Origin: Fidelibacterota bacterium
Lineage (GTDB): Bacteria; Fidelibacterota; Marinisomatia; SCGC-AAA003-L08; D37C17
Direction of reading: 5' to 3'
DNA: 15,182 nucleotides
Assembly (NCBI GenBank): GCA_002704685.1
Contig: PAHD01000003.1
Coordinates: forward strand, 2,300 to 17,481
Part shown: one piece after another, positions 1 to 6,849 of the stretch
Layout of the letters: each line of letters opens with the position of its first letter
How positions within the stretch are numbered: the first letter of the stretch is position 1
Notes under the pieces: model-generated
Seen by the model: the letters and a program-made list of their open reading frames with translations, nothing else
What the model was told of the DNA's origin: nothing
Database searches by the model: none
Program-made: the position numbers and the translations under genes

Positions 1-32
1 ACCCACTTTAATACTGGTGTTACTTTATTCAT
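1..32 (-). CDS. 5' end of a probable D12-class (Dam-family) DNA adenine methyltransferase, cut by the window edge
   Basis: An ATG at 32-30 opens a frame that runs off the left edge and reads MNKVTPVLKW followed by Val. The P-[VIF]-L-K-W-[AV] string is how D12-class N6-adenine DNA methyltransferases begin, just before the glycine-rich SAM-binding G-G-K motif, which would lie just outside the window. In-frame stop codon TAA lies five codons upstream of the ATG, so the start is well bounded. The gap from the glmS stop is 56 bp, larger than any junction upstream, so it may belong to the operon or have its own signal. Only ten codons are visible, so the call rests on a short but characteristic string. 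Confidence 0.4.
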   Translation of the reverse strand, partial: MNKVTPVLKW

Positions 33-88
33 TAAAAAATAATACTTTTATGATTTTTCATAATTTAGAGGACTAGAACTATCAAATC

Positions 89-1924
89 TTACTCTACGGT
101 TACACTCTTTGCTAAATTTCGAGGTTGATCAATATTACAACCTTTTAAAACAGCAATATGGTAAGCTAATAATTGCAGAGGAACTGAAGTTAGAATTGGT
201 GTTATAGCATTTAACACATTTACAGAGTTAGATAAGAATATATAGTGATCAGATAAATCTTTAAGAGCTTTACTATCAACTGTTGTAATAGTAATAATTT
301 TACCACCTCTTGATTTAACCTCTTGTATATTTGATAAAATTTTATCAAATCCATTTTTTGTAACTATAACAACAACTGGCATCATTTTATCAATTAATGC
401 AATTGGACCATGCTTCATTTCTGCGGCTGGATATCCTTCAGCATGTATATATGAAATTTCTTTTAGTTTTAAAGCACCTTCTAGTGCTACTGGAAATTGA
501 TATCCTCTTCCTAAATAAAGAAAATTAGAAGCATCAGAATATTCTTTAGAAATTTCAAAAATTTGATCTGATAATTTTAAGATATCTTTAATAAGATAAG
601 GAGTATCCTTTAAGTCTTTTAGATATAATTTAGATTTTTCAATCTTATTTCTTTGAGCTAATAAATTTGCAAATAGAATTAAAATAACAACTTGAGTTGT
701 AAAAGCTTTTGTTGAGGCAACACCAATTTCTGGACCTGCATGCATATAAATTCCGCAGTCTGTTTCTCTAGCAATTGTACTTCCAACTACATTTACTATC
801 CCTAAAGTTAATGCATTTTTTTCTTTCGCTTTAGAAACAGCTGCAAGCGTATCTGCAGTTTCTCCTGATTGACTAATAGCAATTAATAAAGATTTTTCAT
901 TTATAGATTTATTTCTATATCTAAACTCTGATGCATATTCAACTTTAACAGGTTTTTTTAATATATCTTCAAGTAAGTAACTTCCTATCTGTGCAGCATG
1001 CCATGAAGTTCCACAAGCAGTAATAAATATATTTTCAGATTCCAATATCCTATCAACATAATCTGCTATACCTCCAAGCTTAACATTATTATCTAAATCT
1101 ATTCGGCCTCTTATGGCATCTTCTATTGCTTTTGGTTGCTCATAAATTTCTTTGAGCATAAAATGTTTAAAATTTCCTTTTTCAATTTGATCTAAAGAAA
1201 ACTCAATTTCTTTAATATCTTTAATAATTTCTTGATTGTGCTCAATATGTGTTACTTTATAAGTATTTTTAGTAATTTCAGCTATTTCACCATCATCTAA
1301 ATAAAAAATATTTCTTGTTTCATCTAAAATTGCAGAAGCATCAGAAGCTAAAAAGTTCTCATCTTTACCAATACCAATTAACAAAGGACTACCATTTTTT
1401 GCTGCAACAAGCTTTTCAGGTTCATTTTTACACATTACAACAATACCATATGTTCCTTTAACCTCTTTCAATACTGCTTTAACAGTATTATAAAAATCTA
1501 ATTTTTCTTTTTTATAAATGTAACTGATAAATTGAACTAAAACCTCAGTATCAGTATCACTTTTAAACTTTATACCTTTAGAAAATAAATATTCTTTAAT
1601 TGAGTAGTGATTTTCAATAATTCCGTTATGAATTAAACTAAATATATTGTCAGAATCATTATGAGGATGTGCGTTATCAATATTTGGTTCACCATGTGTA
1701 GCCCAACGTGTATGGCCTATACCAAATGAATTAATATGTTCTTCAATACTTGGAAGACTTTCTAAATCTGTGATTTTCCCCTTACACTTTGAAGTGAAAA
1801 TTTGATTGTTTTCCATTGTACTTAATCCAGCTGAATCATATCCCCTATACTCTAGCCTTTTAAGACCTTTTATAATGATATTAGAAGCCTTTTGATTACC
1901 TATATATCCAACTATACCGCACAT
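89..1924 (-). CDS. glmS: Glutamine--fructose-6-phosphate aminotransferase (isomerizing)
   Basis: GlmS makes glucosamine-6-phosphate from fructose-6-phosphate and glutamine, the first committed step to UDP-GlcNAc for peptidoglycan and LPS. The 611 residues match the usual family length of about 600-610. The protein begins MCGIVGYIG, so Cys2 becomes the N-terminal nucleophile of the class-II glutamine amidotransferase domain. HTRWATHG (71-78) and the HPH-N-D region (86-90) follow. The first SIS sugar-binding domain starts at ITACGTSWHA (301-310) with ISQSGET at 350-356; the second contains the GRGYQFPVALEGALKLKE stretch and the AEMKHGP motif near 500. It ends in KSVTVE, the typical family C-terminus. 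The ATG lies 3 bp after the guaA stop, so it is probably translated by coupling. It is the last complete gene of the operon, and no glmS ribozyme could fit in the 3-bp gap. Confidence 0.98.
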   Translation of the reverse strand: MCGIVGYIGNQKASNIIIKGLKRLEYRGYDSAGLSTMENNQIFTSKCKGKITDLESLPSIEEHINSFGIGHTRWATHGEPNIDNAHPHNDSDNIFSLIHNGIIENHYSIKEYLFSKGIKFKSDTDTEVLVQFISYIYKKEKLDFYNTVKAVLKEVKGTYGIVVMCKNEPEKLVAAKNGSPLLIGIGKDENFLASDASAILDETRNIFYLDDGEIAEITKNTYKVTHIEHNQEIIKDIKEIEFSLDQIEKGNFKHFMLKEIYEQPKAIEDAIRGRIDLDNNVKLGGIADYVDRILESENIFITACGTSWHAAQIGSYLLEDILKKPVKVEYASEFRYRNKSINEKSLLIAISQSGETADTLAAVSKAKEKNALTLGIVNVVGSTIARETDCGIYMHAGPEIGVASTKAFTTQVVILILFANLLAQRNKIEKSKLYLKDLKDTPYLIKDILKLSDQIFEISKEYSDASNFLYLGRGYQFPVALEGALKLKEISYIHAEGYPAAEMKHGPIALIDKMMPVVVIVTKNGFDKILSNIQEVKSRGGKIITITTVDSKALKDLSDHYIFLSNSVNVLNAITPILTSVPLQLLAYHIAVLKGCNIDQPRNLAKSVTVE

Positions 1925-1927
1925 AGA

Positions 1928-3463
1928 TTATTCCCATTCTATAGTTCCAGGTGGCTTGGATGTGACATCCATAACAACCCTATTAACACCTTTAACTTCA
2001 TTAACAATTTTATTTGAACATAATTTAAGAATATCTGGTGGTAAATCAAACCAGTCAGCTGTCATTCCATCAACACTTGTTACCATTCTTAAACAAATAA
2101 CATTATCATATGTTCTTTTATCTCCCATAACTCCAACAGTTTTTATTGGTAATAAAACACAAAATGCTTGCCAAATTTTATCATAATATCCAGAATCTTT
2201 TAAAATTTGAATAAAAATTTTATCAGCATCTTTTAAAATATTTAGTCTTTCCTCAGTAATTGAACCTAAAATTCTTATACCTAAACCAGGGCCAGGAAAA
2301 GGATGCCTCATAATAAATTCAACAGGAATACCTAACTCTTGACCAATTTTTCTTACCTCATCTTTAAATAACTCATTAACAGGTTCAATTAACTTAAATT
2401 TCATCTTTTCAGGTAAACCCCCAACATTATGATGAGATTTAATTTTATCTGCAACTTTACCATATCCACCAGATTCAATTACATCAGGATATAATGTTCC
2501 TTGAGCTAAAAATTTCACATTCTTTAATTTTAAAGAGAAATTCTCAAATTCTTCAACAAATTTATTTCCAATTATCTTTCTTTTGACTTCTGGATCTTTC
2601 ACATTCTTTAATGCTTCAATAAATTCATCTGACTTGTTTAATAGGGTTACATCTAAGTTTAAATATTTATTGTACATATTCATGACTTCTTCTGCTTCAT
2701 TTTTCCTGAGTAATCCATGATCTACAAAAACACAAGTAACTTTTTGGCCTAACGCTTTTTTTAATAAACAAGCAACAACTGTTGAATCAACGCCTCCACT
2801 TAAAGCACAAATAACATTACTATTTCCAACCGTATCTCTAATATTAACTAATTGTTGAGAAATAAATTCTGAAGCAGTCCAATCTGGATTTGCTTTACAA
2901 ATGTCAAATAAAAAATTATGAATGATTTTTTTACCATTATGTGTATGCATAACTTCAGGATGAAATTGAACACCAAATAACTTATTATTAATATTTTGAG
3001 CAGATGATATAATATTGTTTTCAGACTTACTTGTTATTTCCCAATCTTGAGGAATCTTTGAAACTTTATCACCGTGGCTCATCCAAACAGTATTTTTTGT
3101 TTGAATTGTATTAAATAAAATAGACTTTGATTCAAATAAAATATTTGAACTTCCATATTCTGCTTTTTTAGAACCTTCAACTAATCCATCGAAATGCTTA
3201 ACCAATAGTTGAAAGCCATAGCATATCCCAAGAATTGGAACATCGTATGTAAAAATATTCTCATTTAAAAATGGAGCATTTTTTTCATAAACACTTGATG
3301 GACCTCCAGACAACACAAAACCTTTTACATTATATTTTTTAATTTGATCTGGGCTATAGTCATATGGTAATATAATTGAATGAACTTCAAGCTCTCGAAT
3401 TTTTCTAGCAATTAGCTGAGTATACTGCGAACCATAATCTAATATAATGATAGTATTTTTCAT
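1928..3463 (-). CDS. guaA: GMP synthase (glutamine-hydrolysing)
   Basis: GuaA converts XMP to GMP using glutamine and ATP, the last step of guanine nucleotide synthesis in the cytosol. At 511 residues it is full length. The N-terminal class-I glutamine amidotransferase has the nucleophile Cys81 in GICYGFQLL and the His168/Glu170 pair in GVQFHPEV. The ATP pyrophosphatase domain has the PP-loop SGGVDS at 222-227, and the C-terminal dimerisation domain ends in PPGTIEWE, as is normal for the family. The start ATG overlaps the accD stop by 4 bp (ATGA), implying translational coupling. There is no recognisable Shine-Dalgarno sequence upstream. Nothing in the sequence suggests separate guanine-responsive control; no purine riboswitch could fit. 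Confidence 0.98.
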   Translation of the reverse strand: MKNTIIILDYGSQYTQLIARKIRELEVHSIILPYDYSPDQIKKYNVKGFVLSGGPSSVYEKNAPFLNENIFTYDVPILGICYGFQLLVKHFDGLVEGSKKAEYGSSNILFESKSILFNTIQTKNTVWMSHGDKVSKIPQDWEITSKSENNIISSAQNINNKLFGVQFHPEVMHTHNGKKIIHNFLFDICKANPDWTASEFISQQLVNIRDTVGNSNVICALSGGVDSTVVACLLKKALGQKVTCVFVDHGLLRKNEAEEVMNMYNKYLNLDVTLLNKSDEFIEALKNVKDPEVKRKIIGNKFVEEFENFSLKLKNVKFLAQGTLYPDVIESGGYGKVADKIKSHHNVGGLPEKMKFKLIEPVNELFKDEVRKIGQELGIPVEFIMRHPFPGPGLGIRILGSITEERLNILKDADKIFIQILKDSGYYDKIWQAFCVLLPIKTVGVMGDKRTYDNVICLRMVTSVDGMTADWFDLPPDILKLCSNKIVNEVKGVNRVVMDVTSKPPGTIEWE

Positions 3464-4305
3464 TTTATATAAAGCAGATCTATTATTTTTGATAAATAAG
3501 GTTTTAAATCTTTTCTATAAACAATTTTATCAATAAATCCTTTTTTAAGTAAAAATTCTGATCTTTGAAATCCTTCTGGTAGGTCTTGACCAATTGTTTG
3601 TTTTATCACTCTCGGACCAGCAAAACCAACTAGGGCCTTAGGTTCAGCAAGAATAATATCACCTAACATACCTATACTAGCAGAAATACCTCCAGTAGTA
3701 GGGTCAGTTAATACAGTAATATATAACCCACCATTTTTAGAAAATCTAGCAAGCTTTGTTGTTGTTTTTGCCAGTTGCATTAAACTTATTGCACCTTCTT
3801 GCATTCTAGCACCCCCAGATGCTGTAACAATAATTAATGGTATTTTTTTTGAATTTGCTTTATCAATAGCTAATCCAATTTTATGCCCTACAACAGAGCC
3901 CATACTGCCTCCAATAAATTCAAAATTCATTATAGCCAAAACTACATCAACATTATCTATTTTTCCTGTGGCAGTTACAACAGCGCTATTAACACCTGTT
4001 TTTTCTTTATATTTTTCAATCTGATCAGAATATTTTTTCTGAGCATTAAAATTTAATGGATCAAGAGAAACTATATTTTCACCAAACTCTTTAAATTTCC
4101 CATCATCTGTTATTAAATCTAAATACCTATAAACATTTAATCGAAAATGAAAATTACAGTTACTACATACTGAAAAATTATCTTCTAAAACTTTTTTATA
4201 AACAACCTCACTACAATTAGGACACTTTATCCAACTACCCTCAGTTGTATCTTTTTTATAAAAAGTTTTTATATTTTTTGATTTTCTTCTAAACCATTCA
4301 GTCAT
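3460..4305 (-). CDS. accD: Acetyl-CoA carboxylase carboxyltransferase subunit beta
   Basis: AccD is the beta half of the carboxyltransferase that transfers the carboxyl group from biotin carboxyl carrier protein to acetyl-CoA, giving malonyl-CoA for fatty-acid synthesis. The 281 residues carry the N-terminal zinc ribbon Cys28-x2-Cys31-x15-Cys47-x2-Cys50 that distinguishes bacterial AccD. The crotonase-fold core follows, with GGSMGSVVG, ASGGARMQEG, DPTTGGISASIGMLGD and GFAGPRVIKQTIG in family order. The C-terminus is slightly shorter than in E. coli (304 residues) but includes the QRSEFLL-KG-ID segment, so the protein looks complete. AccA is not in this window and must be elsewhere. The start lies 2 bp after the tsaB stop and the end overlaps guaA by 4 bp. 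Confidence 0.97.
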   Translation of the reverse strand: MTEWFRRKSKNIKTFYKKDTTEGSWIKCPNCSEVVYKKVLEDNFSVCSNCNFHFRLNVYRYLDLITDDGKFKEFGENIVSLDPLNFNAQKKYSDQIEKYKEKTGVNSAVVTATGKIDNVDVVLAIMNFEFIGGSMGSVVGHKIGLAIDKANSKKIPLIIVTASGGARMQEGAISLMQLAKTTTKLARFSKNGGLYITVLTDPTTGGISASIGMLGDIILAEPKALVGFAGPRVIKQTIGQDLPEGFQRSEFLLKKGFIDKIVYRKDLKPYLSKIIDLLYIK

Positions 4306-4307
4306 AA

Positions 4308-4886
4308 TTATTTACTATTTTGCATTAGATATATTGGATTAATATTATCAATACTTTTATTTTTAAAATCATTATAATTTTCTAAAGCAATAATGCTAAC
4401 TTTTTCTGAGCAAGGTTTTATCTCTTTATAGTTTACATTTAAATCTTTTGGAAAACCATAACCAAATACTTTCTCATCTTTAAAATTTGAAATTTTATCG
4501 CATTTATGCTCACCCATTACTCCATTTTTAATTTTTGTATAAAAAGAAAAATCTCTATGAGAATAAATAGATAAAAAATAATTGGAACTTGTAATTTCAT
4601 TTTTTAATGCTTCAAATGTAACAATTGGTACTATAGTTATATTTAATGCTTTTGCTAAGCCTTTTGCAAATGAACAACCAATTTTCAAACCAGTAAATGA
4701 TCCTGGACCAATATTTAGAGCAATAAAATTAATTTTCACATCATTACTAAGTAATTTATTAACAAAAATAGGTAAGTATTCTGAATGATCAGAGATATCT
4801 TCTTTTTTCATAGTATTATATTTATTATTACAGTATAATGAAACGCTGCAAATATTTGTCGATGTATCTATTGCTAAATGGTTCAT
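4308..4886 (-). CDS. tsaB: tRNA t6A synthesis protein TsaB (YeaZ family)
   Basis: TsaB is the scaffold partner of TsaD in the cytosolic complex that puts threonylcarbamoyl on A37 of ANN-decoding tRNAs. The ASKHA-fold N-terminal half is clear: AIDTSTN at 5-11 is the phosphate-1-like strand, and the hallmark G-P-G-S-F-T-G-L-K-I-G lies at 60-70. The C-terminal half (from about 100) is poorly conserved and short; at 192 residues the protein is smaller than the E. coli one (about 230), though short TsaBs are common in AT-rich genomes. The start overlaps the tsaE stop by 4 bp, so the two t6A genes form a coupled pair. TsaD and TsaC/Sua5 are not in the window. A weak AGGA lies about 12 bp before the ATG. 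Confidence 0.92.
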   Translation of the reverse strand: MNHLAIDTSTNICSVSLYCNNKYNTMKKEDISDHSEYLPIFVNKLLSNDVKINFIALNIGPGSFTGLKIGCSFAKGLAKALNITIVPIVTFEALKNEITSSNYFLSIYSHRDFSFYTKIKNGVMGEHKCDKISNFKDEKVFGYGFPKDLNVNYKEIKPCSEKVSIIALENYNDFKNKSIDNINPIYLMQNSK

Positions 4887-5302
4887 TTTAAATCGATTTT
4901 CCTTTTATCTTCGCCTTCATGTTTAAATAATAATTTATAATTAATATTCGGTATTAAATCTGGTATTAAATCTGCCCATTCAACCATTATAATTGAATCA
5001 GAATTAACTATATCTTGAAATCCAAGTTCATTCCATCTAACAATATTTTCTTCTCTGTAAAAATCAATATGAATTACTTTAAATTTAGCATAATATTCAT
5101 TTATCAATGTAAATGTAGGAGAAGTTACTTCATATTGATAATCCAGACCTTTCAAAACTCCTTTAATAAAAGTAGTTTTTCCAGCAGCTAAGTTGCCTAT
5201 TAATGCAATGATATCACCAGGTTTTAAAAGCTTTGAAAATTCAGTTCCTAACTTTTGAGTTTCTACAGGACTAGATGTTATTATATTATTAAACTTTTTC
5301 AT
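4883..5302 (-). CDS. tsaE: tRNA t6A synthesis ATPase TsaE
   Basis: TsaE is the small P-loop ATPase that resets the TsaB-TsaD complex during t6A synthesis. The 139 residues fit the family length (about 135-155). The Walker A motif is GNLAAGKTT at 36-44, where many family members have GDLGAGKT. It is followed by the SPTFTLINEY switch region at 61-70, the IHIDFYR strand at 78-83 and the VEWAD motif at 107-111. Both ends overlap neighbours by 4 bp: the start overlaps the porX stop and the stop overlaps the tsaB start. From memory, porX-tsaE adjacency is also seen in Bacteroidota genomes, which supports the PorX assignment next door. Confidence 0.96.
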   Translation of the reverse strand: MKKFNNIITSSPVETQKLGTEFSKLLKPGDIIALIGNLAAGKTTFIKGVLKGLDYQYEVTSPTFTLINEYYAKFKVIHIDFYREENIVRWNELGFQDIVNSDSIIMVEWADLIPDLIPNINYKLLFKHEGEDKRKIDLK

Positions 5303-6846
5303 TTTTTATTTTTCAAATGTATTAATGGCACCAAAACTTCATCTAAACTAATACCACCATGTTGAAAACTATTTTTTAAAATATTAGAGTATTTATGAAA
5401 TTGATTTTCATAAACAAAATATTTATTATCGCTAGATATAATATATTCCGTATTTACATCAAATGATGGTAAACCATAGTTTTCTGGGTTTTTTATTTTT
5501 AATACATCCTTATCTGAAAAATTTAAATTTCTTCCATATTTATAACGAATACCTAATGATGCAGTATTATCTGCTTTAACCTTAACAGGTTTAGAAACTA
5601 TTGTATTACCATGATCGGACGTTATTAATATATCAGCATTCCAATTAGCTAATTCAATCAAGCAATCTTTTAACCATGAATTTTTAAACCAATTATGAAC
5701 AGCTAATCTGTAAGCTGATTCATTTGGAATAAGCTCTTTTAAAATTTGTGATTCAGATCTTGAATGACCTAAAATATCTACAAAATTTACCACAATACTT
5801 AAAATATCAACATTCTTATAATCATTTAATTTATTATAGAATTTTTTTCCATCATTAACATTTATAATTTTTTCATAATGGAAAGATTTAATTGATTTAT
5901 TATTGATATTAAGAGCATTTTCAAAGAGTTCTTTTTCGAACTTATTATACTTTTCTTCTTTAAACATTGTAGACCATAACTTTGGAAGTTTTAACTTTAA
6001 CTCATTTGGTAACATACCACTAAAAATTGCATTTCTTGCAAAAGGTGTTGCTGTAGGTAAAATTGACATGTGCATATCTTCTTTAATTTGAAATACATCT
6101 TTTAACATTGGACAAATTTGTAACCATTGATCAAATCTAAAACAATCAATAACAATGATGATTAATTGCTTTTTATCAAAAATAGGTTCAAATATTTTTT
6201 TAAATAAATCACTTGATAGCAGAGGTCTAGAATCAGGATCTTTAACCCAATTTTTATAATTATATACAATATAGTTATTAAATTTCTTATTCAATAATTT
6301 TTTTTGATCATTTAAGATTTCAATAAAACTAAGATTATTTAATTCTTCAACTTTTAATGACCAATTTGAAAAATCAGTATAAATTTTCTTCCAATCATCG
6401 TATTCAAGTTTATCAAAATTATAATTTTGAACTTTATTAACATATTTAAGAAAATCACTAATTAATTTGTCATTTTCAATCTTAGAATTTTCTAGTATTT
6501 TTTTACAGGCCATAAGAATTTGACTAGGATTTACAGGCTTTGTTAGATAATATGAAATCTTTTCTCCTAAAGCTTCTTCCATAAAATCCTCTTCCTCATT
6601 TTTTGTGACCATAATAACTGGTAAATCAGGATTTTCAGATTTAATAATTTTTAACGTTGCTATTCCATCAATACCAGGCATCATTTCATCTAAAAGAATT
6701 AAATCAATATTTGATTTTTTACAAAGTTCAACTGCATCTTCACCTGAATTTGCTTTTAAAACATTATATCCTTTTTCACTTAAATATATTATATGAGATT
6801 CAAGTAACTCAATCTCATCATCAACCCATAAAATATTTTTTTTCAT
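5299..6846 (-). CDS. porX: PorX-type response regulator with C-terminal PglZ / alkaline-phosphatase-fold domain
   Basis: PorX is the response regulator that controls the type IX secretion system in Bacteroidota. Residues 1-120 are a complete receiver domain with acidic pocket Asp9/Asp10, phosphoacceptor Asp53 in LILLDEMMPG, Thr81 and Lys103. A helical linker spans about 120-225. The C-terminal PglZ domain has the full alkaline-phosphatase-superfamily metal set: Asp234 (VIDCFRFDQW), Thr265/Thr267 in LPTATPFARN as candidate nucleophile, Asp357 and His361 (VDILGHSRSE), Asp411/His412 (SDHGNT) and His496 (FQHGGISLDE). There is no DNA-binding domain. P. gingivalis PorX has been reported to hydrolyse cyclic and linear oligonucleotides, so this protein is predicted to be an active phosphodiesterase. 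It starts 3 bp after the cyclase stop. Family assignment is strong; a role in T9SS control here is inferred. Confidence 0.93.
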   Translation of the reverse strand: MKKNILWVDDEIELLESHIIYLSEKGYNVLKANSGEDAVELCKKSNIDLILLDEMMPGIDGIATLKIIKSENPDLPVIMVTKNEEEDFMEEALGEKISYYLTKPVNPSQILMACKKILENSKIENDKLISDFLKYVNKVQNYNFDKLEYDDWKKIYTDFSNWSLKVEELNNLSFIEILNDQKKLLNKKFNNYIVYNYKNWVKDPDSRPLLSSDLFKKIFEPIFDKKQLIIIVIDCFRFDQWLQICPMLKDVFQIKEDMHMSILPTATPFARNAIFSGMLPNELKLKLPKLWSTMFKEEKYNKFEKELFENALNINNKSIKSFHYEKIINVNDGKKFYNKLNDYKNVDILSIVVNFVDILGHSRSESQILKELIPNESAYRLAVHNWFKNSWLKDCLIELANWNADILITSDHGNTIVSKPVKVKADNTASLGIRYKYGRNLNFSDKDVLKIKNPENYGLPSFDVNTEYIISSDNKYFVYENQFHKYSNILKNSFQHGGISLDEVLVPLIHLKNKK

Positions 6847-6849
6847 AAT

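Noticed and set aside
33..88. Ten-codon frame starting with ATG at 55-53, between glmS and the left-edge gene
   Set aside because: It ends after nine residues, overlaps the next start and has no ribosome-binding site; too short to support as a gene or a leader peptide.
1925..1927. Possible glmS ribozyme upstream of glmS
   Set aside because: Only 3 bp separate guaA and glmS, so the roughly 150-nt ribozyme cannot be present.
1956..2186. Plus-strand open frame opposite the end of guaA
   Set aside because: It lies fully within a conserved GMP synthase region on the other strand and shows no domain or leader; a shadow frame.
4582..4788. Plus-strand open frame opposite tsaB
   Set aside because: It mirrors the conserved TsaB core, has low-complexity composition and no supporting context.
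6605..6848. Two overlapping plus-strand open frames opposite the PorX receiver domain
   Set aside because: Both overlap the conserved receiver-coding sequence, and neither resembles a protein family.
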